A stretch of DNA of 14,010 nucleotides from Actinomycetota bacterium. GTDB lineage: Bacteria; Actinomycetota; Actinomycetes; Nanopelagicales; Nanopelagicaceae. The position numbers were made by a program, and so were the translations under genes. Numbering within the stretch: the first letter of the stretch is position 1; each line of letters starts with the position of its first letter. The notes below the pieces were generated by a model. That model ran no database searches and was not told the DNA's origin. It saw only the letters and a list, made by a program, of their open reading frames with translations. This document shows positions 1 through 7,002 of this stretch, one piece after another. The stretch lies in contig WLKV01000004.1 of the NCBI GenBank assembly GCA_009701085.1, positions 1-14,010 on the forward strand. The letters run 5' to 3'.

Positions 1-39
1 ATACCAAAGCGAGGCGCTATCCAAGAGCATCAGTGTCAT
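1..39 (-). CDS. 5'-3' exonuclease-like protein, N-terminal 13 codons only (partial)
   Basis: An ATG at 39-37 overlaps the helY stop as ATGA and opens a frame that runs off the window edge, reading MTLMLLDSASLWY. The hydrophobic strand followed by LLDSASLWY resembles the start of actinobacterial 5'-3' exonuclease / PIN-FEN family proteins (such as M. tuberculosis Rv2090), where this Asp is the first metal-binding acid. Those proteins act on flapped or nicked DNA in replication and repair. A gene of this family near helY is also seen in other actinobacteria. The 4-nt overlap suggests translational coupling as the last visible gene of the operon. Only 13 residues are visible, so the family call rests on a short motif plus context. 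Confidence 0.62.
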   Translation of the reverse strand, partial: MTLMLLDSASLWY

Positions 40-2411
40 AGATCGCCCAACATATATGAGATGACGCCTCTATCCAAGCGCTTGATTCCCTCGCGACAAG
101 CAGGGCGAAGTTCTTCAGCGGCTCCACCGATTTGTGTAAGAAGATCGATGAGTTGCTTGATGCTTCGAACAAAGTCGCCGACTGTCATATCAGTGCCTTT
201 GAGAACGCCGCTGAGTGAATGGCCATTAGCCCATCGAAATGCTGCATAACAGAAACCGAAATCTGGTTCGCGTTGAGTCTTGACATCAAATTCATTCTCT
301 ATCGCCTCTAACTCAATCCAAATCTTGGAAACGGCAACGAGTGCGTTTGCAACATTATCGTTCGGCATCTTAGGGGCGTATGGTTCGGAACTTCTTCCTT
401 GATAAATCATCGCTGAAGCTACAGAGAGCAATTCAGGTGGTGTCAACGAATCAAAGACTCCACGTCGAATAGATTCCGTGAGGAGTAAATCCGATTCAGC
501 GAAGATCTTGGCAAGAATCTTGCCTTGCTCAAGAGGCTTCTCCCCCTCGATATAGCCTAGATGTGTAAGAACATCACAGATGCGATCAAATGTCTTTGCA
601 ATGACGTGTGTGCGGTTCTCGACTCGAGAACGAAGACCATCGGATTCCCTATTGAGTCGATCAGCCTTTTCAGCGAATCGCGCATGTGTTTCTCTATCGT
701 TACATGAGTGACATGAGTGCTGGCGCAAGGATCGACGCATTCCATCCAGTTCATTTTCAAGCTTGACACGTTGACGTTGGTCGATACTTCGACGACCATC
801 TCGCTTACTAAGTAAGCGTTCTAGCTCTTTAATATCGATACGCATACGCGAATACTCAGAGAAGTCGCCTAAGTGGCATTGGGCCGAATCTGTGAGTTCT
901 GCAGCGGCAGAGTTATTCTTCTTAATCTGACGGACAAGGCCAACCACGGCTCGGTCAGCCTGGAATTGCGCAAAGGAAGATTCAAGACTTCCGTGTGCTC
1001 TTTCGCGACCAAAACGAGCAATGAGGTTGATCGACATGTTGTATGTCGGAGTAAACGACGAACGAAGTGGATATGTTCGCGTCGATGCAAGTCCCGCAGC
1101 CGTTGCAGAATCTACGGTCGGAGACCATTGAACAACGGCATTGCCTTCAATATCGATTCCCCGACGTCCAGCGCGACCTGTGAGCTGGGTGTACTCCCCC
1201 GGGGTGATTGAAACGTGTGCCTCACCATTCCACTTCGTCAGCTTTTCAAGGACAACTGTTCGCGCCGGCATATTAATTCCTAGTGCGAGAGTTTCAGTAG
1301 CAAATACAGCCTTTACCAATCCACGTTTGAAGAGATCCTCTACCGCACCTTTAAAGCTCGGTAAGAGACCTGCATGGTGCGCAGCTATTCCGCGCTCGAG
1401 AGCAATGAGCCAATCGCGATAGCCAAGAACTTCGAGATCCTCTTCAGCGAGATTCTGCGTATATCGGGCTGCTGTCTGGGCAATTTCGAGGCGTTCTTCG
1501 GTGTTGGTGAGTTTGATACCGGCTGCCAGACATTGCTTCACTGCAGCGTCACAACCCGCACGCGAAAAGATAAAGGTAATTGCTGGCAGCAAATTTTCAC
1601 GTTGAAGTTTCTCGATAATGTCCGGACGTGTGAGGCGACTATCGCCATCTCCGAATCTCTCACGACGATGTCGAGGTGTTCGCACCTGACGGAGCGCTTC
1701 GCGCTCGAGCCCCAAAATCTCGGGATTGATTCTTCCTTGCTCACGGAAGAGGTCAACGAGGCGATCACCAATCAATACATGTTGATAGAGCGGAATAGGT
1801 CGAATTTCAGAGACGATGACTTCGGTAGAACCGCGCACTTCACCGAGCCAATCACCAAACTCTTCCGCATTGGAGACCGTTGCAGAGAGCGAAATAACTT
1901 GAACACTCTCCATGAGGTGGATCAATACCTCTTCCCACACCGCACCACGTGATTTATCGGCGAGATAGTGGACCTCATCCATCACTACAGAGCCAAGATT
2001 CTTCAGCGTTGTCGAATTGGCGTAGAGCATGTTTCGCAATACTTCGGTAGTCATGACCAACACATCTGCTTCAGAGTTGATATTGGTATCGCCGGTGAGA
2101 AGGCCTACTCGATCCTCACCAAAACGTTCTACAAACTCTTGAAACTTCTGATTCGAGAGGGCCTTAATCGGTGTCGTGTAGAAACATTTCTTTCCCTGAG
2201 CAAGTGCGCTGAAAGCGGCAAATTCACCGACAACTGTCTTTCCCGCGCCAGTGGGAGCGGCGACAAGGACGCCCTTGCCATCTTCAACAGCTTGGCAGGC
2301 TTTGATCTGGAATTCATCGAAACCAAAATCGAATTGCTCGATAAATTCAATCGTGAGTGGATGCTTTCCGCGTTGCTTTGCTGCGGCGTAGCGCTCGGCA
2401 GGTGTTGTCAT
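36..2411 (-). CDS. helY: HelY-type Ski2-like DEAD/DEVH-box helicase
   Basis: A 791-residue superfamily 2 helicase of the Ski2/Mtr4-like HelY group, presumed to unwind RNA or DNA using ATP in the cytoplasm. Visible motifs: Walker A APTGAGKT at 52-59, TTPIKALSNQK (motif Ia) at 79-89, DEVH Walker B at 145-148, SAT (motif III) at 176-178, and TGRAGRRG (motif VI) at 411-418. A helical arch-like insert carries HSCHSCNDRETH at 565-576, a Cys/His cluster typical of actinobacterial HelY. A DSHCT-type helical domain ends the protein. It is shorter than the roughly 900-residue mycobacterial homologue. The ATG at 2411 is chosen because it gives an ATGA overlap with the upstream kinase gene and starts the typical TPAERYAAAK sequence. 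An ATG 33 nt further upstream would add an atypical basic leader. There is no clear Shine-Dalgarno, so reinitiation after the upstream stop is likely. The cellular substrate is not established. Confidence 0.93.
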   Translation of the reverse strand: MTTPAERYAAAKQRGKHPLTIEFIEQFDFGFDEFQIKACQAVEDGKGVLVAAPTGAGKTVVGEFAAFSALAQGKKCFYTTPIKALSNQKFQEFVERFGEDRVGLLTGDTNINSEADVLVMTTEVLRNMLYANSTTLKNLGSVVMDEVHYLADKSRGAVWEEVLIHLMESVQVISLSATVSNAEEFGDWLGEVRGSTEVIVSEIRPIPLYQHVLIGDRLVDLFREQGRINPEILGLEREALRQVRTPRHRRERFGDGDSRLTRPDIIEKLQRENLLPAITFIFSRAGCDAAVKQCLAAGIKLTNTEERLEIAQTAARYTQNLAEEDLEVLGYRDWLIALERGIAAHHAGLLPSFKGAVEDLFKRGLVKAVFATETLALGINMPARTVVLEKLTKWNGEAHVSITPGEYTQLTGRAGRRGIDIEGNAVVQWSPTVDSATAAGLASTRTYPLRSSFTPTYNMSINLIARFGRERAHGSLESSFAQFQADRAVVGLVRQIKKNNSAAAELTDSAQCHLGDFSEYSRMRIDIKELERLLSKRDGRRSIDQRQRVKLENELDGMRRSLRQHSCHSCNDRETHARFAEKADRLNRESDGLRSRVENRTHVIAKTFDRICDVLTHLGYIEGEKPLEQGKILAKIFAESDLLLTESIRRGVFDSLTPPELLSVASAMIYQGRSSEPYAPKMPNDNVANALVAVSKIWIELEAIENEFDVKTQREPDFGFCYAAFRWANGHSLSGVLKGTDMTVGDFVRSIKQLIDLLTQIGGAAEELRPACREGIKRLDRGVISYMLGDL

Positions 2412-3274
2412 AGTGACCACGTAAGACCGGCGTCTTTGACGCAATCAGCAGAGACCGGTGCTGGACCTATTCGCTCACCATCGGCATATGCAATCGCATC
2501 AGCAATGAGCTTCACCCTCTTCGAACGATAAATCTTCACCTTCGGGTGGGTTATATGGGAACCGGAGTAAACCTTCGGAAAGACTTTTAAGAACTCTACT
2601 TTGGAGACCGGTTCAAGAACCATGACATCAAATAGCCCGTCATGCATCTGTGCTTGAGGACAGACATACATTCCCCCACCGTACGAACGTCCGTTACCGA
2701 TCGCAATCAGCATTGCTTCAGTGGTGAAGGAATGTGTATCCAAAGTGATTTCATATGTCAGAGGTCTAAATTTTGGGAGTTCGAGTGCAATAGCGACGTT
2801 ATATCTCTGGGGACCTTTGGGCCATGCAAGAGAGTTAGCTCGTTCGTTAACCACAGAATCAAAACCAGTGGAGAGGATTGCTGCAAACCATTCTCCATCG
2901 ACATTTCCAAGATCTATCGGTCGCGCAGCAACTGTTGTGACACGGTCTAAATAACCATCAATCTCATCGAGCGACCATCCCAATGTTCGAACGATGTCAT
3001 TACCTGTGCCTGCGGGCATGACTGCGAATGGAATATGACGCGGAACGGTGAGCTGAAGAATGAGATGAGCTAAACCATCTCCCCCAACGCTTACTACCCC
3101 TTCGCAATTTCGCGAGTCGAGGAAGACTTCAAGGTGCGATTTAAGTTCCAGTGCAGAATGTGCAGAAAAAACTTGATAATCAAGTTCGTGATCTGAAAAG
3201 TATTGAACAACCTTTTCGCCTACAGAGATCCCTCTACCGTGGCCAGACGTTGGGTTGATTGCTATCGCCCACAT
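2408..3274 (-). CDS. Diacylglycerol kinase / YegS-like lipid kinase family protein
   Basis: A 288-residue member of the DAGK catalytic family, which phosphorylates diacylglycerol, sphingoid bases or related lipids at the inner membrane face. Motifs: NPTSGHGRG at 7-15, the nucleotide-binding SVGGDGL at 62-68, PAGTGNDIVRTLG at 87-99, DGLFDV at 212-217 and a DGE motif at 265-267. Length is normal for the family. The ATG at 3274 forms TAATG with the tatC stop (1-nt overlap), and the gene's own stop overlaps the helY start as ATGA, so it is embedded in the operon. GAAAG about 6 nt before the ATG may serve as a weak ribosome site. The lipid substrate cannot be read from sequence. A role in recycling diacylglycerol from cell-envelope synthesis is plausible but inferred. 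Confidence 0.9.
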   Translation of the reverse strand: MWAIAINPTSGHGRGISVGEKVVQYFSDHELDYQVFSAHSALELKSHLEVFLDSRNCEGVVSVGGDGLAHLILQLTVPRHIPFAVMPAGTGNDIVRTLGWSLDEIDGYLDRVTTVAARPIDLGNVDGEWFAAILSTGFDSVVNERANSLAWPKGPQRYNVAIALELPKFRPLTYEITLDTHSFTTEAMLIAIGNGRSYGGGMYVCPQAQMHDGLFDVMVLEPVSKVEFLKVFPKVYSGSHITHPKVKIYRSKRVKLIADAIAYADGERIGPAPVSADCVKDAGLTWSL

Positions 3275-4062
3275 TAGATGCTTTCTAATAATTCATTAGC
3301 TCGTGACCTACGTTCACGACGTCGATCATTGAGTAGAGCTATTCCACCTGCAAGGAGATAGAGAAGAATCAGTGGAACTGCCAGCGCAAGCATGGAGAGA
3401 GGATCTGCGCTGGGTGTGAATCCTGCAACGAAGAGACAGATCGCAAAGACCCAAATGCGCCATGGCTTGAGAATTGCTTTGCCAGATAGGAAGCCGATTA
3501 AGTTAAAAGTCACAAGGAAGACTGGAAGCTCGAAGGCGATACCGAAGAGAAGAATCGCTCGCATCACGAAATCGAGGTAATCATCGAACTTCACCAAGTT
3601 TGCAAGAGATGTAGGCGTGAATCCAAAGAGGACTCTGACCGCGATGGGAAGAATCGAGTAACCCAGATATGCGCCTACTGCGAAGAATGGAGTAGCTGCA
3701 ATGAAGAAGAGGATTGAGTTTCGCTTCTCCTTGCGATGGAGCGCAGGTGCAATGAATGCCCACAATTGATAGAGCCAGAGAGGGGCGGTAATGATGATGC
3801 CGCTCAGGATTGCAACTTTAATTTGAAGATTTAGTGGGCCAAGTACGCCGTTGATATAGAGAGCTCCGCAACTTGCAGCTCCGCTCTCTTGTGCAGCGCG
3901 CAGATCGCACACTGGTTCAGCTAATTTGGTGATGATCTCGTTATAGAAGAACCAACCAACAATGGATCCAAGGCTGATTGCAAGAGCCGATTTAACTACT
4001 CGATTACGTAGCTCTCGGAAATGTTCTAAAAGCGGCATACGACCGCCAGAGGTGGCCGCCAT
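3274..4062 (-). CDS. tatC: Sec-independent protein translocase TatC
   Basis: A 262-residue polytopic membrane protein, the twin-arginine signal-peptide receptor of the Tat pathway, which exports folded proteins. The N-terminal cytoplasmic motif HFRELRNR (14-21) holds the conserved Glu. FELP at 177-180 carries the second conserved Glu in a membrane segment. PLWLYQLWAFIAPALHRKEK (94-113) is the family's first cytoplasmic loop. About six hydrophobic segments are visible, near 25-41, 83-104, 117-145, 166-190, 202-214 and 225-244. It starts 5 nt after the tatA stop, with AGAAG about 8 nt upstream as a possible ribosome site. A later ATG at residue 9 is also possible. Only TatA and TatC are encoded here. 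A TatB, if present, lies elsewhere. Confidence 0.96.
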   Translation of the reverse strand: MAATSGGRMPLLEHFRELRNRVVKSALAISLGSIVGWFFYNEIITKLAEPVCDLRAAQESGAASCGALYINGVLGPLNLQIKVAILSGIIITAPLWLYQLWAFIAPALHRKEKRNSILFFIAATPFFAVGAYLGYSILPIAVRVLFGFTPTSLANLVKFDDYLDFVMRAILLFGIAFELPVFLVTFNLIGFLSGKAILKPWRIWVFAICLFVAGFTPSADPLSMLALAVPLILLYLLAGGIALLNDRRRERRSRANELLESI

Positions 4063-4067
4063 AGAAA

Positions 4068-4250
4068 TTACTTCTCGTCAGAGCCTTTATCTGGATCCTT
4101 TGACTCGTCCTTCATCTCTTTCATCTCGCTCTTGAAGATGCGCATTGACTTGCCGAGTGAACGGGCTGAGTCTGGAAGACGCTTAGCTCCAAAGAGGACG
4201 ACTACTACGAGTAGGAGAAGCAGGATGTGGCTAGGTTCGCGTAAAAACAT
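4068..4250 (-). CDS. tatA: Twin-arginine translocase subunit TatA
   Basis: A 60-residue pore-forming component of the Tat export system. It has one short N-terminal membrane helix (about residues 8-20, leucine/valine rich), the FGAKRLPD hinge at 20-27, an amphipathic helix with [16 protein letters not shown] at 31-46, and a charged Lys/Asp/Glu tail. The ATG at 4250 is preferred. The frame extends 60 codons further upstream, but that part overlaps pafC antiparallel-free in another frame and does not look like a Tat protein. It lies 28 nt after pafC, the largest gap in this operon, without a strong Shine-Dalgarno. At 60 residues it is at the short end for TatA. The gene pair pafC-tatA-tatC is the usual actinobacterial order. 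Confidence 0.94.
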   Translation of the reverse strand: MFLREPSHILLLLLVVVVLFGAKRLPDSARSLGKSMRIFKSEMKEMKDESKDPDKGSDEK

Positions 4251-4278
4251 GCCGTAACAGTATCGCAAAGGCGAAGAT

Positions 4279-5175
4279 TCAGCGATATTCCTTGAGGGTT
4301 CGGGTGGCGATATCGGCGATGCGGCCACGTATTTCTGCGGACTCTGTGACCTCGATGGCTCCGGCTGCCGAGATAACGGTTCGTGACAACCACTCGGAGT
4401 TGTAGCTAGAAACAGAAACTTCAGCGCCATCGCCTGTCAAGAAGCTCCCTAACATCTCGCGAGACCTACGAATATTTCGCGAAATTATGAGCGCCGTCTT
4501 TATCAATTCTTGATTCGAAGTAGAGGGAGCAGTTACGGCAGCCTGTGCGTCAAGGAGAACTGCGCTCTGAATTCGGTCGACCCTAAATGTTCTCTGCGCC
4601 GATGCGCTGTCGCAGAATGCTGTGACGAAGTCACGTCCATCAGAGACTGAGAGATGTAAGGGAGTGATATCTCGTTCAGTGATTTCATCATCGGTAGGCG
4701 AGAAATATGAGATATGAATCTTCTTCTGCTCGACCATCGCCTTCTTGATAACCGCAACAATCTGTCCATCCTGAGCAGGAGTAGCATCGAGAATTCGGGA
4801 AGTGCCCTGGCCTAATTTTAGACGAAGAGCCGCAATTTCACCGACAATGTCTAATCGCTCGGCAGATAAATTCTTCTCAATGAGATCGAGGCCGATAAGG
4901 ATTGAAATAATCTCTTGCTGGGATAGTGATCGAATCAAGTTCAGCGTTTGCGCATTTCGAATCGTCACATATCCTGAATCAAATTGAAGATCGATGAGAT
5001 CAAATCTGTTATCACCGCACATCCAGAGAGAGTTGAGATCGCTTAAGAGTTCATCTTCAGTGATTCCGAATTGCGAAGCTAAATCCTTTGTAGAGATGCC
5101 TTGATGAGACGTGATGAAAGGGACGAGATCGAGCATTCGGGCCGCCTTCTCGAGAGGCGTCGATTTCTTACCCAT
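4279..5175 (-). CDS. pafC: PafC, WYL-domain DNA-damage transcription activator subunit
   Basis: A 298-residue partner of PafB. In mycobacteria PafBC is a heteromeric activator of the LexA-independent DNA-damage regulon. The N-terminal part (about 1-75) is a winged-helix-like DNA-binding region with [21 protein letters not shown]. The WYL core spans about 135-215 (IHISYFSP at 153-160; [19 protein letters not shown] at 170-188; TFRVDRI at 196-202), and a WCX-like C-terminal domain follows. The signature site is degenerate: DFV (182-184) stands where related proteins have a Trp/Ser-Tyr-Leu arrangement. The ATG at 5175 overlaps the pafB stop by 8 nt and yields the expected N-terminus [16 protein letters not shown] start 27 nt upstream adds an unlikely leader. 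Without a visible Shine-Dalgarno, translational coupling to pafB is likely. Confidence 0.92.
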   Translation of the reverse strand: MGKKSTPLEKAARMLDLVPFITSHQGISTKDLASQFGITEDELLSDLNSLWMCGDNRFDLIDLQFDSGYVTIRNAQTLNLIRSLSQQEIISILIGLDLIEKNLSAERLDIVGEIAALRLKLGQGTSRILDATPAQDGQIVAVIKKAMVEQKKIHISYFSPTDDEITERDITPLHLSVSDGRDFVTAFCDSASAQRTFRVDRIQSAVLLDAQAAVTAPSTSNQELIKTALIISRNIRRSREMLGSFLTGDGAEVSVSSYNSEWLSRTVISAAGAIEVTESAEIRGRIADIATRTLKEYR

Positions 5176-6109
5176 GACGTTGGACAATCTCTGTAAGGGC
5201 ATTTATTGCAGATTGACGAATTTTCTCGGGTGCAAGGATTACTGCATCAGCCCCATGCCAGAGTACATCGCTCAAAAGTTCAGATTCTCGAACGAAAGGT
5301 ATTTCCAGAGTCGTCCAATCATCGCCCTCTGCAATCGACACCGCCTTCAAACGCAAGGAATGTGCCTTATCTCGGCGGACCTTTATCGTTGCAATCTCTC
5401 GCTCTTCTGGAACTGAGAGTGCGCTACTCATCAGAAATGTCTCGGGAATCTCATACGCCGATGGCTTACCTTGAACTGCGACCTCAGAATCAAAACGGTC
5501 GAGACGGAAGAGCCTCTCTTCTTTACGATCGAGATCTCGTCCCGCCACATACCAGTAACCGGATTTCGTTCCGGCCCCGAAAGGTTCAATCACTCGACTC
5601 TCGGACTCGAACTCAGCATTGAGGTATGAGAAGGAAATTACTTGTCGTTGTGCAATGGCATTGATGATGGTGAGAAAGTTGGTATCTGAAATATGTACCG
5701 ATGGCGCAATGGCAGGAATTGAATCAAAATCCGAATCGATTCCGAGCGACTTAAGCTTTACCAAAGCTGAGAGCGCTGTCGAGTCGAGAATCGCACCTTG
5801 CCACGCCTGGGTAGCGAGAGAGATGAGCGAAAGCTCTCTTGGTGAGATGGATGAGATATGCGCCTTGTAGCTCTCTGGTCGAATGCGATAACCAACCTCA
5901 TCTTCGAAGAGCGGATCGAATGAACCCACTTCAATCGTTATTCCTAGATTGCGGAGGTCATCTTTGTCGCGTTCAAACATACGTTCCATCGCATCTGGTT
6001 CACCTTCGTAACCATCGATGGAGGTAAAAATCTGAGACTTGGTCAACCAGCGTTTGGTAGCAAGGAGCGCGATTGTTAAATTGACTAAGCGCTCACTCTT
6101 CCGTGACAC
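5168..6109 (-). CDS. pafB: PafB, WYL-domain DNA-damage transcription activator subunit
   Basis: A 313-residue subunit of the PafBC activator. Family knowledge: it works with PafC at promoters of the type TTGTCRGTG-N8-TANNNT after DNA damage, independently of proteasomal degradation despite its name (proteasome accessory factor). Residues 1-78 are a winged helix (SERLVNLTIALLATKRWLT at 5-23, MERMFERDKDDLRNLGI at 41-57). The WYL core has ISFSYLNAE at 158-166, GYWYVAGRD at 184-192 and RLFRLDRF at 199-206. A WCX-like domain follows. The frame is open back to 6151, but the GTG at 6109 is chosen because it gives the standard N-terminus and has AAAGG 9 nt upstream. It overlaps the trmI end by 17 nt. 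The usual upstream neighbour pafA is absent. Confidence 0.92.
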   Translation of the reverse strand: MSRKSERLVNLTIALLATKRWLTKSQIFTSIDGYEGEPDAMERMFERDKDDLRNLGITIEVGSFDPLFEDEVGYRIRPESYKAHISSISPRELSLISLATQAWQGAILDSTALSALVKLKSLGIDSDFDSIPAIAPSVHISDTNFLTIINAIAQRQVISFSYLNAEFESESRVIEPFGAGTKSGYWYVAGRDLDRKEERLFRLDRFDSEVAVQGKPSAYEIPETFLMSSALSVPEEREIATIKVRRDKAHSLRLKAVSIAEGDDWTTLEIPFVRESELLSDVLWHGADAVILAPEKIRQSAINALTEIVQRHG

Positions 6110-6944
6110 CGTATGCACCCTTTGCAGGACGTCGGCGTCGAGGAAGAACATCTACACCCGGGGCCATACGTCGACTCTGAATCAAAAATCCAGTGTGTCC
6201 GATCATTCTTTGTTGTGGACGCACCGCGAGACCTTCATGATGCCATCCACGAACAATCGTTTCAGAGCTCTCTGGTTCAGTGAAATGGCCATCTTCCTTA
6301 AGCGCCTCAGCCGTTGCTGACAATTGTGTCGTGGTTGCGACATAGGCAAGGAATACACCACCTGGGCGCAATACCTTCGCAGCCATCTCCACGCACTCCC
6401 ATGGAGCGAGCATGTCGAGAATAACGCGATCAAATTCGTGGCTGAACTCTTTCTCTTGCACCGAACCAACTTCAAGTGACCAGTTGGTTGGTTTCTCGCC
6501 AAAGTAATCGGTGATATTTGCTGTTGCATTATCAGCAAAATCTTGGCGACGTTCGACTGAGTGAACTGAACCTTCGGAACCAACTGCTCGTAAAAGAGAG
6601 AGAGTGAGTGCTCCACTTCCTACTCCAGCTTCAAGAACGCGCGCGCCAGGATAGATATCGGCAACGCCCACGATCATTGCCGCATCTTTAGGATAAACAA
6701 TCGTTGCGCCGCGCGGCATAGAAAGAACATAATCTGCAAGAAGGGGAATAAATGCTGTGAATTTCAGACCAGCTGTTGTGCTGACAACAGAACCTTCGGG
6801 AAGACCGATGAGATCATCGTGAGTGATCCAACCCTTATGGGTATGCCACTCTTTTCCTGGAGTTATTGTGAAGCTATAGAGCTTTCCCTTGGGATCGGTA
6901 AGTTGGATTCGATCACCGGCTTGGAAATACCCTTGTTTAGACAC
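6093..6944 (-). CDS. trmI: tRNA (adenine-58-N1)-methyltransferase TrmI
   Basis: A 283-residue SAM-dependent enzyme making 1-methyladenosine at position 58 in the T-loop of tRNAs, of the Rv2118c type. A small N-terminal beta domain (1-75) is followed by YPKDAAMIV at 84-92, a Rossmann methyltransferase core with motif I EAGVGSGAL at 105-113, the ribose-contact Glu130 in SVER, and catalytic-site LDMLAPW at 176-182. GWHHEGLAVRPQQRMIGHTGFL (233-254) is also family typical. Length matches the mycobacterial enzyme. The start is GTG at 6944: an in-frame TAA lies 10-12 nt upstream and no ATG is available. No Shine-Dalgarno is present and a -10-like box ends 6 nt before the GTG, so translation is probably leaderless. 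It is the first gene of the long minus-strand operon. Confidence 0.95.
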   Translation of the reverse strand: MSKQGYFQAGDRIQLTDPKGKLYSFTITPGKEWHTHKGWITHDDLIGLPEGSVVSTTAGLKFTAFIPLLADYVLSMPRGATIVYPKDAAMIVGVADIYPGARVLEAGVGSGALTLSLLRAVGSEGSVHSVERRQDFADNATANITDYFGEKPTNWSLEVGSVQEKEFSHEFDRVILDMLAPWECVEMAAKVLRPGGVFLAYVATTTQLSATAEALKEDGHFTEPESSETIVRGWHHEGLAVRPQQRMIGHTGFLIQSRRMAPGVDVLPRRRRPAKGAYGVTEE

Positions 6945-6950
6945 AAGCGC

Positions 6951-6979
6951 ATCTTAGGTGAAAGTCACCTCGCTGTCGG
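6951..6979 (-). promoter_or_regulatory. Candidate leaderless promoter for trmI-pafB-pafC-tat-helY operon
   Basis: Read on the minus strand: CCGACA (-35-like, 6979-6974), a 17-nt spacer, then TAAGAT (-10-like, 6956-6951, fitting the actinobacterial TANNNT), and the trmI GTG begins 7 nt later at 6944. This geometry predicts a transcript starting at or next to the GTG. It is the only evident promoter for the visible part of the operon. No transcription data are available here, so this is a sequence-based prediction. Confidence 0.5.
6956..6970. repeat. Inverted repeat AGGTGA-AAG-TCACCT (possible operator)
   Basis: Perfect 6-bp arms (AGGTGA / TCACCT) flank a 3-nt centre. The repeat covers the spacer and touches the upstream edge of the trmI -10-like box, a position suited to a dimeric repressor. 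It also lies just upstream of the divergent nuclease promoter. A 15-bp dyad of this kind fits an operator better than a terminator, since no U-run follows and it sits before both genes. The binding protein is unknown. Confidence 0.4.
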
Positions 6980-6995
6980 CATCGCGCTGTATCGT
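6973..6995 (+). promoter_or_regulatory. Candidate PafBC-dependent (RecA-NDp-like) promoter for the RecB-like nuclease
   Basis: CTGTCGGCA (6973-6981), exactly 8 nt, then TATCGT (6990-6995). The published mycobacterial damage promoter is tTGTCRgtg-N8-TAnnnT, with the less conserved positions in lower case. All upper-case positions (TGTCR) match, one of the weaker positions matches, spacing is exact and the -10 fits TANNNT. The -10 ends 7 nt before the ATG at 7003, as expected for a leaderless start. The regulator's genes pafB/pafC lie in the divergent operon. Binding is inferred, not shown. Confidence 0.5.
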
Positions 6996-7002
6996 CCGTG
7001 TG

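Noticed and set aside
1374-2531. Long plus-strand open frames (about 190 residues each) opposite helY
   Set aside because: They are antisense to a clearly conserved helicase, have no recognisable domains and look like codon-bias shadows.
4251-4430. 60-codon N-terminal extension of tatA
   Set aside because: The extension lies wholly inside pafC in another frame and is Pro/Ser rich. The ATG at 4250 gives a canonical TatA start.
6110-6151. 14-residue N-terminal extension of pafB from 6151
   Set aside because: The family N-terminus begins at SRKSERLVNL, and the GTG at 6109 has a well-placed AAAGG. The extension only reflects trmI C-terminal sequence in another frame.
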